A program made the position numbers and the translations under genes. This document shows, piece after piece, positions 11,877 through 20,476 of a stretch of 64,000 nucleotides of DNA. How positions within the stretch are numbered: position 1 is the first letter of the stretch; each line of letters starts with the position of its first letter. The stretch is from Arabidopsis thaliana (lineage: Eukaryota; Streptophyta; Magnoliopsida; Brassicales; Brassicaceae). The stretch spans positions 5,208,001-5,272,000 of the forward strand of contig NC_003070.9 in the NCBI RefSeq assembly GCF_000001735.4, written 5' to 3'. A model generated the notes under the pieces. It worked only from the letters and a program-made list of their open reading frames with translations. It searched no databases and had not been told where the DNA came from.

Positions 11877-12190
11877 AAAGCTGGAGGAGAAGGCATTGGC
11901 AATGCCACCAAAGAACAGTATCGACGAACCTAAAACAATTTTCCAGAACTCAGAGCTGGAGATACTACGGCGGCGGTGGATACGACACGGCTATTGCGGC
12001 AGAAGCGGACATGGCTAAACATGGAACACGATAAACATGGGGGAGAGGGAGTGGCTAAAGTGCGCATGGGACACGGCGGAGAGATTTGGGTCTCTATGTG
12101 ACCGTCGGCGGTAGAAAAGGGCGGTCCGATTGGTTCGGTATTTTTTAGCTCTATGCACCTAATTTGATTCCGTTCATATGTTTTGACACG
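11877..12190 (-). pseudogene. Truncated copy of the oxidoreductase exon 1 and promoter (copy A)
   Basis: The block from about 12030 is nearly the same as 4066-4290: GGGGGAGAGGGAGTGGCTAA, then AAAGTGCGCATGGG, then GGCGGTAGAAAAGGGCGG with the G-box block. Weaker similarity to the middle of exon 1 continues down to about 11877 (GGCGGCGGTGGATACGACA against 3990-4010). Exon 1 is broken by deletions and nothing of exons 2-5 follows. It is the promoter-side end of a tandem duplication unit. Confidence 0.75.
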
Positions 12191-12210
12191 TGGACGATCA
12201 GGATATCATT
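12187..12210 (+). promoter_or_regulatory. G-box block, MATE 3 copy
   Basis: CACGTG (12187-12192) is followed by GACGATCAGGATATCATT, matching the block upstream of MATE 1. It came with the duplicated oxidoreductase promoter and lies about 500 bp upstream of the MATE 3 start. Confidence 0.5.
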
Positions 12211-12689
12211 ATTTTATCTTCTTTCAACCACTTGTGTAAGTGTAACCAAGTATAAAAGAGAAAACAAAAACAAAAACAGCCTTTGGAGAATGGACCAGCA
12301 ATTTAGTTATTTTTTTAGCAAAATTCCAAGAAACTTTACCAGCTTCGCATCCATATAGTAGTATTTTATAACGAACTACCTTTCGTCCATTCAATAGAAT
12401 GACTAATAGATTGAAAAAGAGTGTGGATGATAAAAAGGTCAAAATACAGATTCATAGCAGCAAAAACCGAGATCCCAAACAAATTTGCATTTTTAAAATA
12501 AAAATATTTCATTGAAATCTAAGCCAAAGTTTAATATTATTTCATTTACGGGGTTTGGGAAGATTCGTCGAAGGAGGACATGCAGGCACAAATCACAAAT
12601 ATCACTCACCGCCTTTGTTTGACCCTTTCCCCCACAAATCATCAAAATTTACTGTTTTACATTCTCTCTCTATCACTCTGCATTTAGCC

Positions 12690-14756
12690 ATGGGAGACGC
12701 AGAGAGCACTAAGGATCGCTTGCTGCTGCCGGTAGAGAGAGTCGAGAACGTGACATGGAGCGATCTGCGAGATGGTTCATTCACCGTAGAACTCAAAAGG
12801 CTTATCTTCTTCGCCGCTCCTATGGCTGCTGTTGTTATCGCTCAGTTCATGTTACAAATCGTTTCAATGATGATGGTTGGTCACCTCGGCAATCTCTCCC
12901 TCGCTAGCGCCTCTCTCGCCTCCTCCTTCTGCAACGTCACTGGCTTCAGCTTCATCGTCTGTTTTCTCTTCCTTCTTTCCCCTAAATTGATACACTTATC
13001 TCTGTTATTTTGATGATTGTTACTTTTTGCCTGTGGTGTTAGATAGGATTGTCATGTGCCTTAGATACTTTGAGTGGTCAAGCTTATGGAGCTAAGCTAT
13101 ACCGGAAACTAGGAGTTCAGACTTACACTGCTATGTTCTGTCTTGCATTAGTGTGTCTCCCTCTTTCTCTCATTTGGTTCAACATGGAAAAGCTTCTTTT
13201 GATCCTTGGCCAAGACCCTTCTATTGCTCACGAAGCCGGAAAATATGCCACCTGGCTTATCCCAGGACTGTTTGCTTACGCTGTTCTACAGCCGCTCACT
13301 CGCTACTTTCAAAACCAGAGTTTGATCACACCTCTCCTCATCACCTCCTATGTTGTGTTCTGTATCCACGTTCCTCTCTGCTGGTTTTTGGTTTACAACT
13401 CAGGGCTTGGTAATCTTGGAGGAGCTTTGGCTATCAGTTTGTCAAACTGGCTCTATGCCATTTTCCTTGGATCTTTCATGTACTACTCCTCTGCCTGTTC
13501 TGAGACACGTGCGCCGCTCTCCATGGAGATATTCGATGGCATTGGAGAGTTCTTCAAATATGCTCTTCCTTCTGCGGCTATGATTTGGTACTTCACTTTT
13601 CTCTGTGCCTTTTCACTTCTCAAAGCCTCCACACTAAAAATTATGTTGTGTGTTGCAGCCTAGAGTGGTGGTCTTATGAACTTATAATATTACTCTCTGG
13701 TCTCTTACCCAACCCACAACTGGAGACTTCTGTGCTCTCTGTCTGGTACTCCTCCTTGCATCGATCAATTTCTTCTTGTTACAATTTTGAATTTGCAAGA
13801 ACATAATGTTATTCACACTGTGGCAGTCTTCAGACAATTTCAACAATGTATTCGATACCACTAGCAATCGCGGCTGCAGCAAGGTTAGAGCTTTAGTCAC
13901 ACTATGCAGTACATAAATACTGAAGCATATTTTCTGCTCATGACAAGGAATCATATGGTTTCATATTCATAAGCGGATGTTTATTTCTTGTGCAGCACAA
14001 GAATCTCAAATGAATTAGGTGCTGGAAACTCTCGAGCAGCACATATCGTGGTCTATGCGGCAATGTCTCTTGCAGTTATTGATGCATTGATAGTTAGTAT
14101 GTCTCTACTAATCGGCAGGAATCTTTTCGGGCACATTTTCAGCAGTGACAAGGAAACTATCGACTATGTTGCAAAGATGGCTCCATTGGTCTCTATTTCT
14201 CTCATGCTTGACGCTTTACAAGGGGTCCTCTCAGGTCTGAGACTTGTTCTTCTTTCTTTACTCACACACAAGTTCTTGTCGGATATTGTTTACTCTTTTC
14301 CTCCACATAGTGCAAAGACACTTCATGTTCTGTGTTTTGTCCTGTGTCAAAAGCTATCCCAAAAATATACTCTTTTCTACCACGCCTAATTGTCTTTTGA
14401 TGGTTTGCAGGTATTGCAAGGGGATGCGGATGGCAACATATAGGAGCTTACATAAACTTAGGAGCTTTCTATCTCTGGGGGATACCCATTGCTGCATCTT
14501 TAGCCTTCTGGATTCATCTGAAAGGTGTTGGCCTTTGGATTGGAATCCAAGCCGGTGCCGTTCTGCAAACGCTTCTGCTTGCTCTTGTCACGGGCTGTAC
14601 AAACTGGGAAAGCCAGGTCCTACTTCTTTTTCGTTCTTTTCTTCTTCATGACTAGTTTCTCTTGTGAAATAAACATACAGATCTTGAATTGGATGCATGT
14701 TTGAACTGTAGGCCGATAAAGCGAGGAATCGAATGGCTTTGGCCTATGGAACATAA
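12690..14756 (+). CDS. DTX12: MATE efflux transporter 3 of the array (DTX12 type)
   Basis: Seven exons (12690-12956, 13043-13587, 13659-13745, 13827-13883, 13996-14234, 14411-14616, 14712-14756) give 481 residues. Exon 1 is 9 bp longer than in MATE 1/2 and starts [20 protein letters not shown]. The final exon ends early, RMALAYGT, so the SELTESELP tail is missing. Internal exons 2-6 have exactly the same lengths as in the other three genes. Typical MATE text includes [20 protein letters not shown]. From intron 5's acceptor to the 3'UTR it is almost identical to MATE 4, while intron 5 itself is clearly diverged. Function: proton-coupled antiporter in a membrane; substrate unknown. Confidence 0.96.
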
Positions 14757-14924
14757 GGCGCTGCAGAACAGCACTTACAGAATCAGATCTCCGCGTCTGA
14801 AGATATAGGGACCTGATGATCCTTCGGTTTTACCATTTTGTTAGTAGTCAAATTGCTGTACTGTATGTTACTTTTGGACTAGTGGTAGCCGCAAGTAATA
14901 TTGCATGGTTTTCCAAAAAGGAGC
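14757..14924 (+). other. MATE 3 3'UTR
   Basis: Contains AGGCGCTGCAGAACAGC, shared with the MATE 4 3'UTR, then GGGACCTGATGATCCTTCGG, related to the other array 3'UTRs. It leads directly into segment X copy 2. Confidence 0.55.
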
Positions 14925-15125
14925 CTTTTCTCTGTTCTCAACAACAAAGAATAATGAACAGATTCACTGGACTGTGAGCTTGACCATACAAGCAGAGACC
15001 AAGAAGTGGTGGTATTGATGGAGCTGCTACAACCACCACATATCTCCAAATTGACAGCATCTGATTTCCTGTCACTAGTCCCACTTCTCACAAGAGTAAC
15101 TGAATTACTCGAACCTGTTAAAGTT
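14925..15125. repeat. Array-specific segment X, copy 2
   Basis: Carries ACCAAGAAGTGGTGGTATTG and CATATCTCCAAATTGACAGC. On the minus strand it reads VRSGTSDRKSDAVNLEICGG after an AG acceptor-like site. It is longer and better preserved than copy 1. Family not recognised. Confidence 0.6.
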
Positions 15126-15199
15126 ATCAAACCAATTTTAATGATCAATCTTGGGGCAAGGCTTTAAAAGGCACCCTCAGTGTCAATTAGAAACATAAC

Positions 15200-15660
15200 A
15201 TAGAGTTTCTACTGAGTCTTGGGGCAAGAGCTGTCCATCAGTGATACATTCCTCAATACAGACATGTTCATAAGTCTGTCCAGAAGCAAAAAATGATTAC
15301 CTACTCTCCATGGGCTTATATAGTTAATAGAACTAAACTTTGATAGTTGACACCAAATGCATGAACACGATCTTCATTAGAACCTTGACCAGTGAGGGAA
15401 CATGGTGTTGGACACTAAGAGTCATATATCATCCAAAATTCCACTTCAGAATAGAATGGAGTATTTTCTCATGAGGTATGACAAATAATTGATTCCTTCC
15501 GGTTGTCTTCTCCCACACGTGCCTTGTGAATGAGTTCTTTAAAGCACGTTGCTGTCACTGCAAGTTGTCAAATTTCGTCAACTGTTGCAACCGTGCAATC
15601 ATCCGATCACCAACTTCCTTCTCTGATATGGATCAAGCAACAATGTCCAAATCTGAACAA
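15200..15660 (-). pseudogene. Decayed U-box gene fragments (unit 3)
   Basis: The minus strand keeps scraps in the same order as the 9717-10940 relic: SEKEVGDRMIARLQQ and KFDNLQ (about 15630-15550), a degenerate AYLLH-type stretch (about 15480), and the antisense of TCTGGACAGACTTATGAACA, i.e. the SGQTYE region of the U-box (about 15280). Stops and shifts are frequent. It is more decayed than the unit 2 relic. Confidence 0.65.
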
Positions 15661-15784
15661 ATCACATATCAAAATTAGAATTGCAACAAGGAACTACCAG
15701 AGACCAATTTATAAATTCAGAAGCAAATATACACGAGGGCATAATTAATCAAACTGGCTGCAAGAGACTTATAAACCCTGAACA

Positions 15785-15860
15785 GTTGCTAATATCGCAT
15801 GGAGGACATTGTTGCTAGCTCAACTGGGTCTCAGATGATGTCTGTTTCAGTAAAAAGTAA
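15785..15860 (+). pseudogene. Inverted scrap of the same U-box gene
   Basis: Here the plus strand reads CGCATGGAGGACATTGTTGC and on to GATGATGTCTGTTTCAG. The equivalent text in unit 2 is on the minus strand (about 10570-10510). The flanks (AACTGCATTTTATCAATG at 15867) are still in the unit 2 orientation, so a small local inversion occurred in this copy. Confidence 0.65.
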
Positions 15861-15989
15861 CACATAACTGCATTTTATCAATGGCCATAACACACAACTT
15901 TAACAAAGCATAGAGAACAAGACCATAAAAACATAAATTACATCAAAGAACAAGAACAGAAATCTAAAAACAAAGCAAGAAGGAGCGAT

Positions 15990-16160
15990 CACACTTCAAA
16001 TAAACCAATGAGGTAGTGGACAAAGCCCTCACCTAATTCCAGATCAAACCGGCGGAGATGACGGGTGAGGGGAAGTCAGCGCAGGATAAACATGGGAGGG
16101 AGAGAGATAGTGGCTAAATTCCACATGGGTGACAGAGGGCGCCAAAGTATGACTTACTTG
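15990..16160 (-). pseudogene. Truncated copy of the oxidoreductase exon 1/intron 1 (copy B)
   Basis: CTCACCTAATTCCAGATC at about 16029 equals the exon 1/intron 1 donor region of the oxidoreductase (3584-3601). It is joined by a deletion to the 5' end of exon 1 (GCGCAGGATAAACATGGG, about 16078, as at 4060). CATGGGTGACAGAGGGCGCC follows, as at 4103. Only the two ends of exon 1 remain, so no enzyme can be made. Confidence 0.78.
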
Positions 16161-16185
16161 GAGTGATTTGGATAGAAAATGGTGA

Positions 16186-16210
16186 CACGTGGACACTCAA
16201 GATATCATTT
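16186..16210 (+). promoter_or_regulatory. G-box block, MATE 4 copy
   Basis: CACGTG (16186-16191) is followed by GACACTCAAGATATCATTTT, the third copy of the block upstream of MATE 1 and MATE 3. It lies about 260 bp upstream of the MATE 4 start codon. Confidence 0.5.
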
Positions 16211-16451
16211 TTATCTTTTTCCCAACCACTTGTGAGCTGTGTAGGAGAGAAGTAATGAACATATAAGCAAAAACAAATGTTGTTACAAAAACAAGTCCCC
16301 ACCACATTTACTACTACTAGTTTGACAAACATAAACACATTTCCCTTATTAACATTTCTTGTTAACCACACAAAGTTAATAAGTAACCCAAGTTTATACA
16401 GTTTTAAAACATTCTCTCTATCTCCCTCCGGCTAGGCTGTAGCTGTTCGCC

Positions 16452-18531
16452 ATGGGAGACGCAGAGAGCACCTCCAAAACTAGCTTGCTGCTCCCGGTGG
16501 AAAGAGTTGAAAACGTGACATGGAGAGATCTGCGAGATGGATTATTCACCGCAGAACTCAAGAGGCTTATCTGCTTTGCCGCTCCTATGGCGGCTGTTGT
16601 TATCGCTCAGTTCATGTTGCAGATCATCTCAATGGTGATGGTTGGTCACCTCGGAAATCTCTCCCTCGCTAGTGCCTCTCTCGCCTCCTCCTTCTGCAAC
16701 GTCACCGGCTTCAGCTTCATCGTCTGTTTTCTCTTCCTTCTCTCCTCTTTATCTCTATCTATTACTAGTTATCAAATTGCATCCCCTCATTACTTGATTA
16801 GTTGATTGTTACTTTTTGATGCTAGGTAGGATTGTCATGTGCCTTAGATACTTTGAGTGGTCAAGCTTATGGAGCTAAGCTATATCGGAAAGTAGGAGTT
16901 CAGACTTACACAGCAATGTTCTGTCTTGCATTAGTATGTCTCCCTCTCACTCTCATATGGTTAAACATGGAAACGCTTCTTGTATTCCTTGGCCAAGATC
17001 CTTCTATTGCTCACGAAGCCGGCAGATATGCTGCTTGCCTCATCCCAGGACTGTTTGCTTACGCTGTTCTACAGCCTCTCACTCGCTACTTCCAAAACCA
17101 GAGCATGATTACACCTCTCCTCATCACCTCTTGTTTTGTGTTCTGTCTCCATGTTCCTCTCTGCTGGCTTTTGGTTTATAAGTCAGGGCTTGGTAATCTT
17201 GGAGGAGCCTTAGCTCTCAGTTTTTCGAACTGTCTTTATACCATTATCCTTGGATCTTTAATGTGCTTCTCCTCTGCCTGTTCTGAGACACGCGCACCGC
17301 TCTCCATGGAGATATTTGACGGCATTGGAGAGTTCTTCAGATATGCTCTTCCTTCTGCGGCTATGATTTGGTACTTCATTTTTCTCGGTGCCTTTTCACT
17401 TCTCAATGCCTTCACATTTTGGTTAAAAACTCTTTCTTGGGTTGCAGCCTGGAGTGGTGGTCATATGAACTCATAATATTACTCTCTGGTCTCTTACCCA
17501 ACCCACAGCTGGAGACTTCTGTGCTCTCTGTCTGGTACTTCTCCTTGCATTTTTCCATTTCTTGTCACAATCTTAAATTAGCCAAAACATAATGTTATGC
17601 ATACGATGGACAGTCTCCAAACAACTGCGACAGTCTATTCGATACATCTTGCAATCGCAGCTGCAGCAAGGTTAGAGATTCAGTCACCTACTATGCATGC
17701 AGTACATAAGAGCTGAAGCATACACTAGTTGTTTCATGTCCATAAGCAAGTATTTTCTTGTGCAGCACAAGAATCTCAAATGAGTTAGGTGCTGGAAACT
17801 CTCGAGCAGCTAATATTGTGGTCTACGCAGCAATGTCTCTTGCAGTAGTGGAAATATTAATATTGAGTACTTCTCTATTAGTCGGCAGGAATGTTTTCGG
17901 CCATGTTTTCAGCAGTGACAAGGAAACCATCGACTATGTTGCAAAGATGGCTCCATTGGTCTCTATTTCTCTCATACTGGACGGTTTACAAGGGGTTCTC
18001 TCAGGTTCGAGACTTGTTCCTATATCTGTACTCAAACACAAGCTATTATCAGATATTGTTTACCCTCTTTTCCTCCAAAGTCTCCTGTTGCGCACTTTAG
18101 TCCTGTGTCAAAGTTACAAAGATATCCCAAACTTTTACTCTTTTCTGACTTCTGTCACTCTTAATAGTCGTTTGATGGTTTGCAGGTATTGCAAGGGGAT
18201 GCGGATGGCAACATATAGGAGCTTACATAAACTTAGGAGCTTTCTATCTCTGGGGGATACCCATTGCTGCATCTTTAGCCTTCTGGATTCATCTGAAAGG
18301 TGTTGGCCTTTGGATTGGAATCCAAGCCGGTGCCGTTCTGCAAACGCTTCTGCTTACTCTTGTCACGGGCTGCACAAACTGGGAAAGCCAGGTCCTACTT
18401 CTTTTTCGTTCTTTTCTTCTTCATGACTAGTTTCTCTTGTGAAATAAACATACAGATCTTGAATTGGATGCATATTTGAACTGTAGGCCGATAAAGCGAG
18501 AAATCGAATGGCTTTGGCCTATGGAACGTAA
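16452..18531 (+). CDS. DTX13: MATE efflux transporter 4 of the array (DTX13 type)
   Basis: Seven exons (16452-16721, 16826-17370, 17448-17534, 17614-17670, 17766-18004, 18186-18391, 18487-18531) give 482 residues. It starts [20 protein letters not shown], one codon longer than MATE 3, and ends RMALAYGT. Exon 2 begins VGLSCALD. It is closest to MATE 3; exons 6-7 with their intron are nearly identical to it. Some positions differ from all other copies, e.g. [10 protein letters not shown] against [10 protein letters not shown] and [13 protein letters not shown] against [13 protein letters not shown] or [13 protein letters not shown], so specificity could have drifted. Reading frame and splice sites are intact. 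Confidence 0.96.
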
Positions 18532-19198
18532 GGCGCTGCAGAACAGCTAAAGATCATAGTGAGCATAGGTTCCTCCGGTTTTACCAGTTTTGTAGCAGAC
18601 GAATTGCTGTATGTTACTTTGTGGTTATTGGAAGGTTTGGTTGTAATAATACTGCACAATTTTCATCAGTATTAATAAGCATCCTTCTTCTAAAGAACAT
18701 TCAAATATACCTTGCCACGGGAAAAGATGCAAAAGAGCCTTTTATGTGTTCCACAAGAAAGAATAATGATCAAATTCACCATCCAAGGAGAGGCAAAGAA
18801 GTGGTAGTTCTAGAGCTAGTAAACCAATGCAACCACCACCTATCTCCAAATTGAGAGCATCTCATCTCCTGTCACTAGTCCTACTTCTTGCAAGAGTAAA
18901 TTGAAATACTCGAACCTGTAAAAGCTCCTGAACCTTGGCAACATGGCTTTTAAAGGCACCCATAGACTGTCGAGTAAAGGAATAACATATATTTCATACA
19001 ACTTTGACACTGCGATTTACCTTCGAATAGAGGACCCTCATAGGCATGTGTGTGATTCAGCTTATAAGCAGATATTGTTTAGACATATATTAGCTCAACA
19101 TATAAAATCTAGCATTATAGGAAGCGCGGAAAAAAACTAAAACCCAATAAATTCTTGGACTGTAACAGAATCCAGAAGTTCCCAAGATTCGCTTCCCC
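18532..19198. other. MATE 4 3'UTR, segment X copy 3, and FLA19 upstream region
   Basis: The MATE 4 3'UTR again has AGGCGCTGCAGAACAGC. A third copy of segment X lies at about 18735-18925 (GGCAAAGAAGTGGTAG, ATCTCCAAATTGAGAGCAT). No U-box scrap is obvious here, so this is where the duplicated domain ends. The remainder to the TATA box at 19199 is AT-rich with no ORF. Confidence 0.6.
18735..18925. repeat. Array-specific segment X, copy 3
   Basis: Shares CACCACCTATCTCCAAATTG, CTCCTGTCACTAGTC and the end CTCGAACCTG with copy 2. It marks the distal edge of the array's duplication unit. Confidence 0.6.
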
Positions 19199-19205
19199 TA
19201 TAAAA
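19199..19205 (+). promoter_or_regulatory. TATA box of FLA19
   Basis: TATAAAA sits about 75 bp upstream of the FLA19 start codon, preceded by a C/T-rich stretch. This is the expected spacing for a plant gene with a short leader. Confidence 0.65.
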
Positions 19206-19274
19206 CCCAATCATAACCGCTTTTTTCTTTCTTCGTCTTCCATTTTACTCTCTTCGACCTCACAAATCACAACA

Positions 19275-20021
19275 ATGGCGAAAATCTCGAGCGCTTCTTG
19301 TTTCAGAGCCATCTTTCTCGGAGCTCTCATCATCCTCTGTCTCCCTCATCCCTCCACCGGCGTTCCTTTGGAAGAGTTAGAAAGAGCCATCGCCATCCTC
19401 CGCGTCAGAGGTCGTGCTCTCTTCGCCAATGCCATCATCACCTCCGATCTTCTCTTCGATCTACTCTCCGACGAGTCTCTCACTCTCTTCGCCCCCACCG
19501 ATTCCATGCTCTTCGATCTCGACATGACTCATTCTCTTCCGTTCTACGTTTCTACTCTCCGCCTCCACTCGGTACCTCTCCGACTCTCACTTTCTGGTCT
19601 CCGATCTCTCCCCAACTCCTCCTCTCTCCCGACGCTTCTCCCATCTCATCGCCTCCTTCTCACTAAGCATTCTTCCTCCAACGATTCCATTTTTCTCGAC
19701 GGCGTTCAACTTCTCATCCCTGGTTTGTTCGATGGTCAACATATTGCCGTACACGGTCTCGCCGATCTTCTTCCCCTCACTGCTCCTTCATCCCCCAATC
19801 GTCTCGTGGAAGATTCGACGGCACTGGCAAAGTCACCATGGTTTTTAGGTTCAAGATTTTCACCGGCACCAGAGCCTTACTTCGCCTTTATGGATCTTTC
19901 ACCAGCAGAATCGCCGAGTGTTGAGGAAGTTTCACCATCGCCGTCGTGGGGAGAAGGAGAAGAAGATTTCATCGTAGGCGATGAAGGAGGTCCGTTAGAT
20001 GGGAGGAATAACGGCTTTTGA
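19275..20021 (+). CDS. FLA19: Fasciclin-like arabinogalactan-family protein
   Basis: A single intronless frame of 248 residues. The start ATG (MAKISSASCF) is the first ATG in this frame and lies downstream of a TATA box. Residues 1-30 form a signal peptide (AIFLGALIILCLPHPSTG), so the protein enters the secretory pathway. One FAS1 domain follows, with the H1-like motif SLTLFAPTDSMLFD near residue 75 and the second half ending near GQHIAVHGLADLLP. A Pro/Ser-containing acidic C-terminus (SPAPEP, SPAESPS) offers a few possible arabinogalactan sites. It ends PLDGRNNGF without a hydrophobic tail, so no GPI anchor signal is visible, unlike many FLAs. Proposed role: cell-wall or apoplastic adhesion; weak evidence for anything more specific. 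Confidence 0.93.
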   Translation: MAKISSASCFRAIFLGALIILCLPHPSTGVPLEELERAIAILRVRGRALFANAIITSDLLFDLLSDESLTLFAPTDSMLFDLDMTHSLPFYVSTLRLHSVPLRLSLSGLRSLPNSSSLPTLLPSHRLLLTKHSSSNDSIFLDGVQLLIPGLFDGQHIAVHGLADLLPLTAPSSPNRLVEDSTALAKSPWFLGSRFSPAPEPYFAFMDLSPAESPSVEEVSPSPSWGEGEEDFIVGDEGGPLDGRNNGF

Positions 20022-20476
20022 TGTACACGTGTCGAAATCTCTGTAAAACACCTAGCACGTGTCTTTGACTCTTTGTAAAGTCAAAAGAGTCCTTTCTTCT
20101 TCTTTTTTTGGTCAAAAGAGTCCTTTGTTTTTCTTTTTTTGCAAAAAGAGTCCTTCCTTTTGTAGTGAAATTTGAAATGTAACCTCCGGAATTTCTTAAT
20201 GCAGATTGATTCTGAACCGAATTTAACCGACTTATACCAAATACAATCTTTCAATGAATATGCCAGTGAAGAGACATCTGTCGAGCAAGCGGCAGTAGCC
20301 GATGCATGAAAGCTGAGGCTACTACACTAGCAGATAAACAAAACAAATTATATAGCACAAAGGCAAATCTTTCCTAGAAATTACCATAATTCACGTTACA
20401 ACGCTCCAAAATAGATTTGACCAGTTTTCTAACTCGCAAACTCCACCAAATTTCAAGAACAAACAAACTATATGAC
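20022..20476. other. Convergent 3' region with short imperfect repeats
   Basis: The 3' ends of FLA19 (plus) and the pinin-like gene (minus) face each other over 455 bp. AAAGAGTCCTT occurs three times within 20083-20160 at about 30-bp spacing, separated by T-rich text. Nothing else was noted. Confidence 0.6.

Noticed and set aside
20083-20160. Three AAAGAGTCCTT motifs as a regulatory array
   Set aside because: They lie in a T-rich convergent 3' region and are short and imperfect; simple slippage is the easier explanation.
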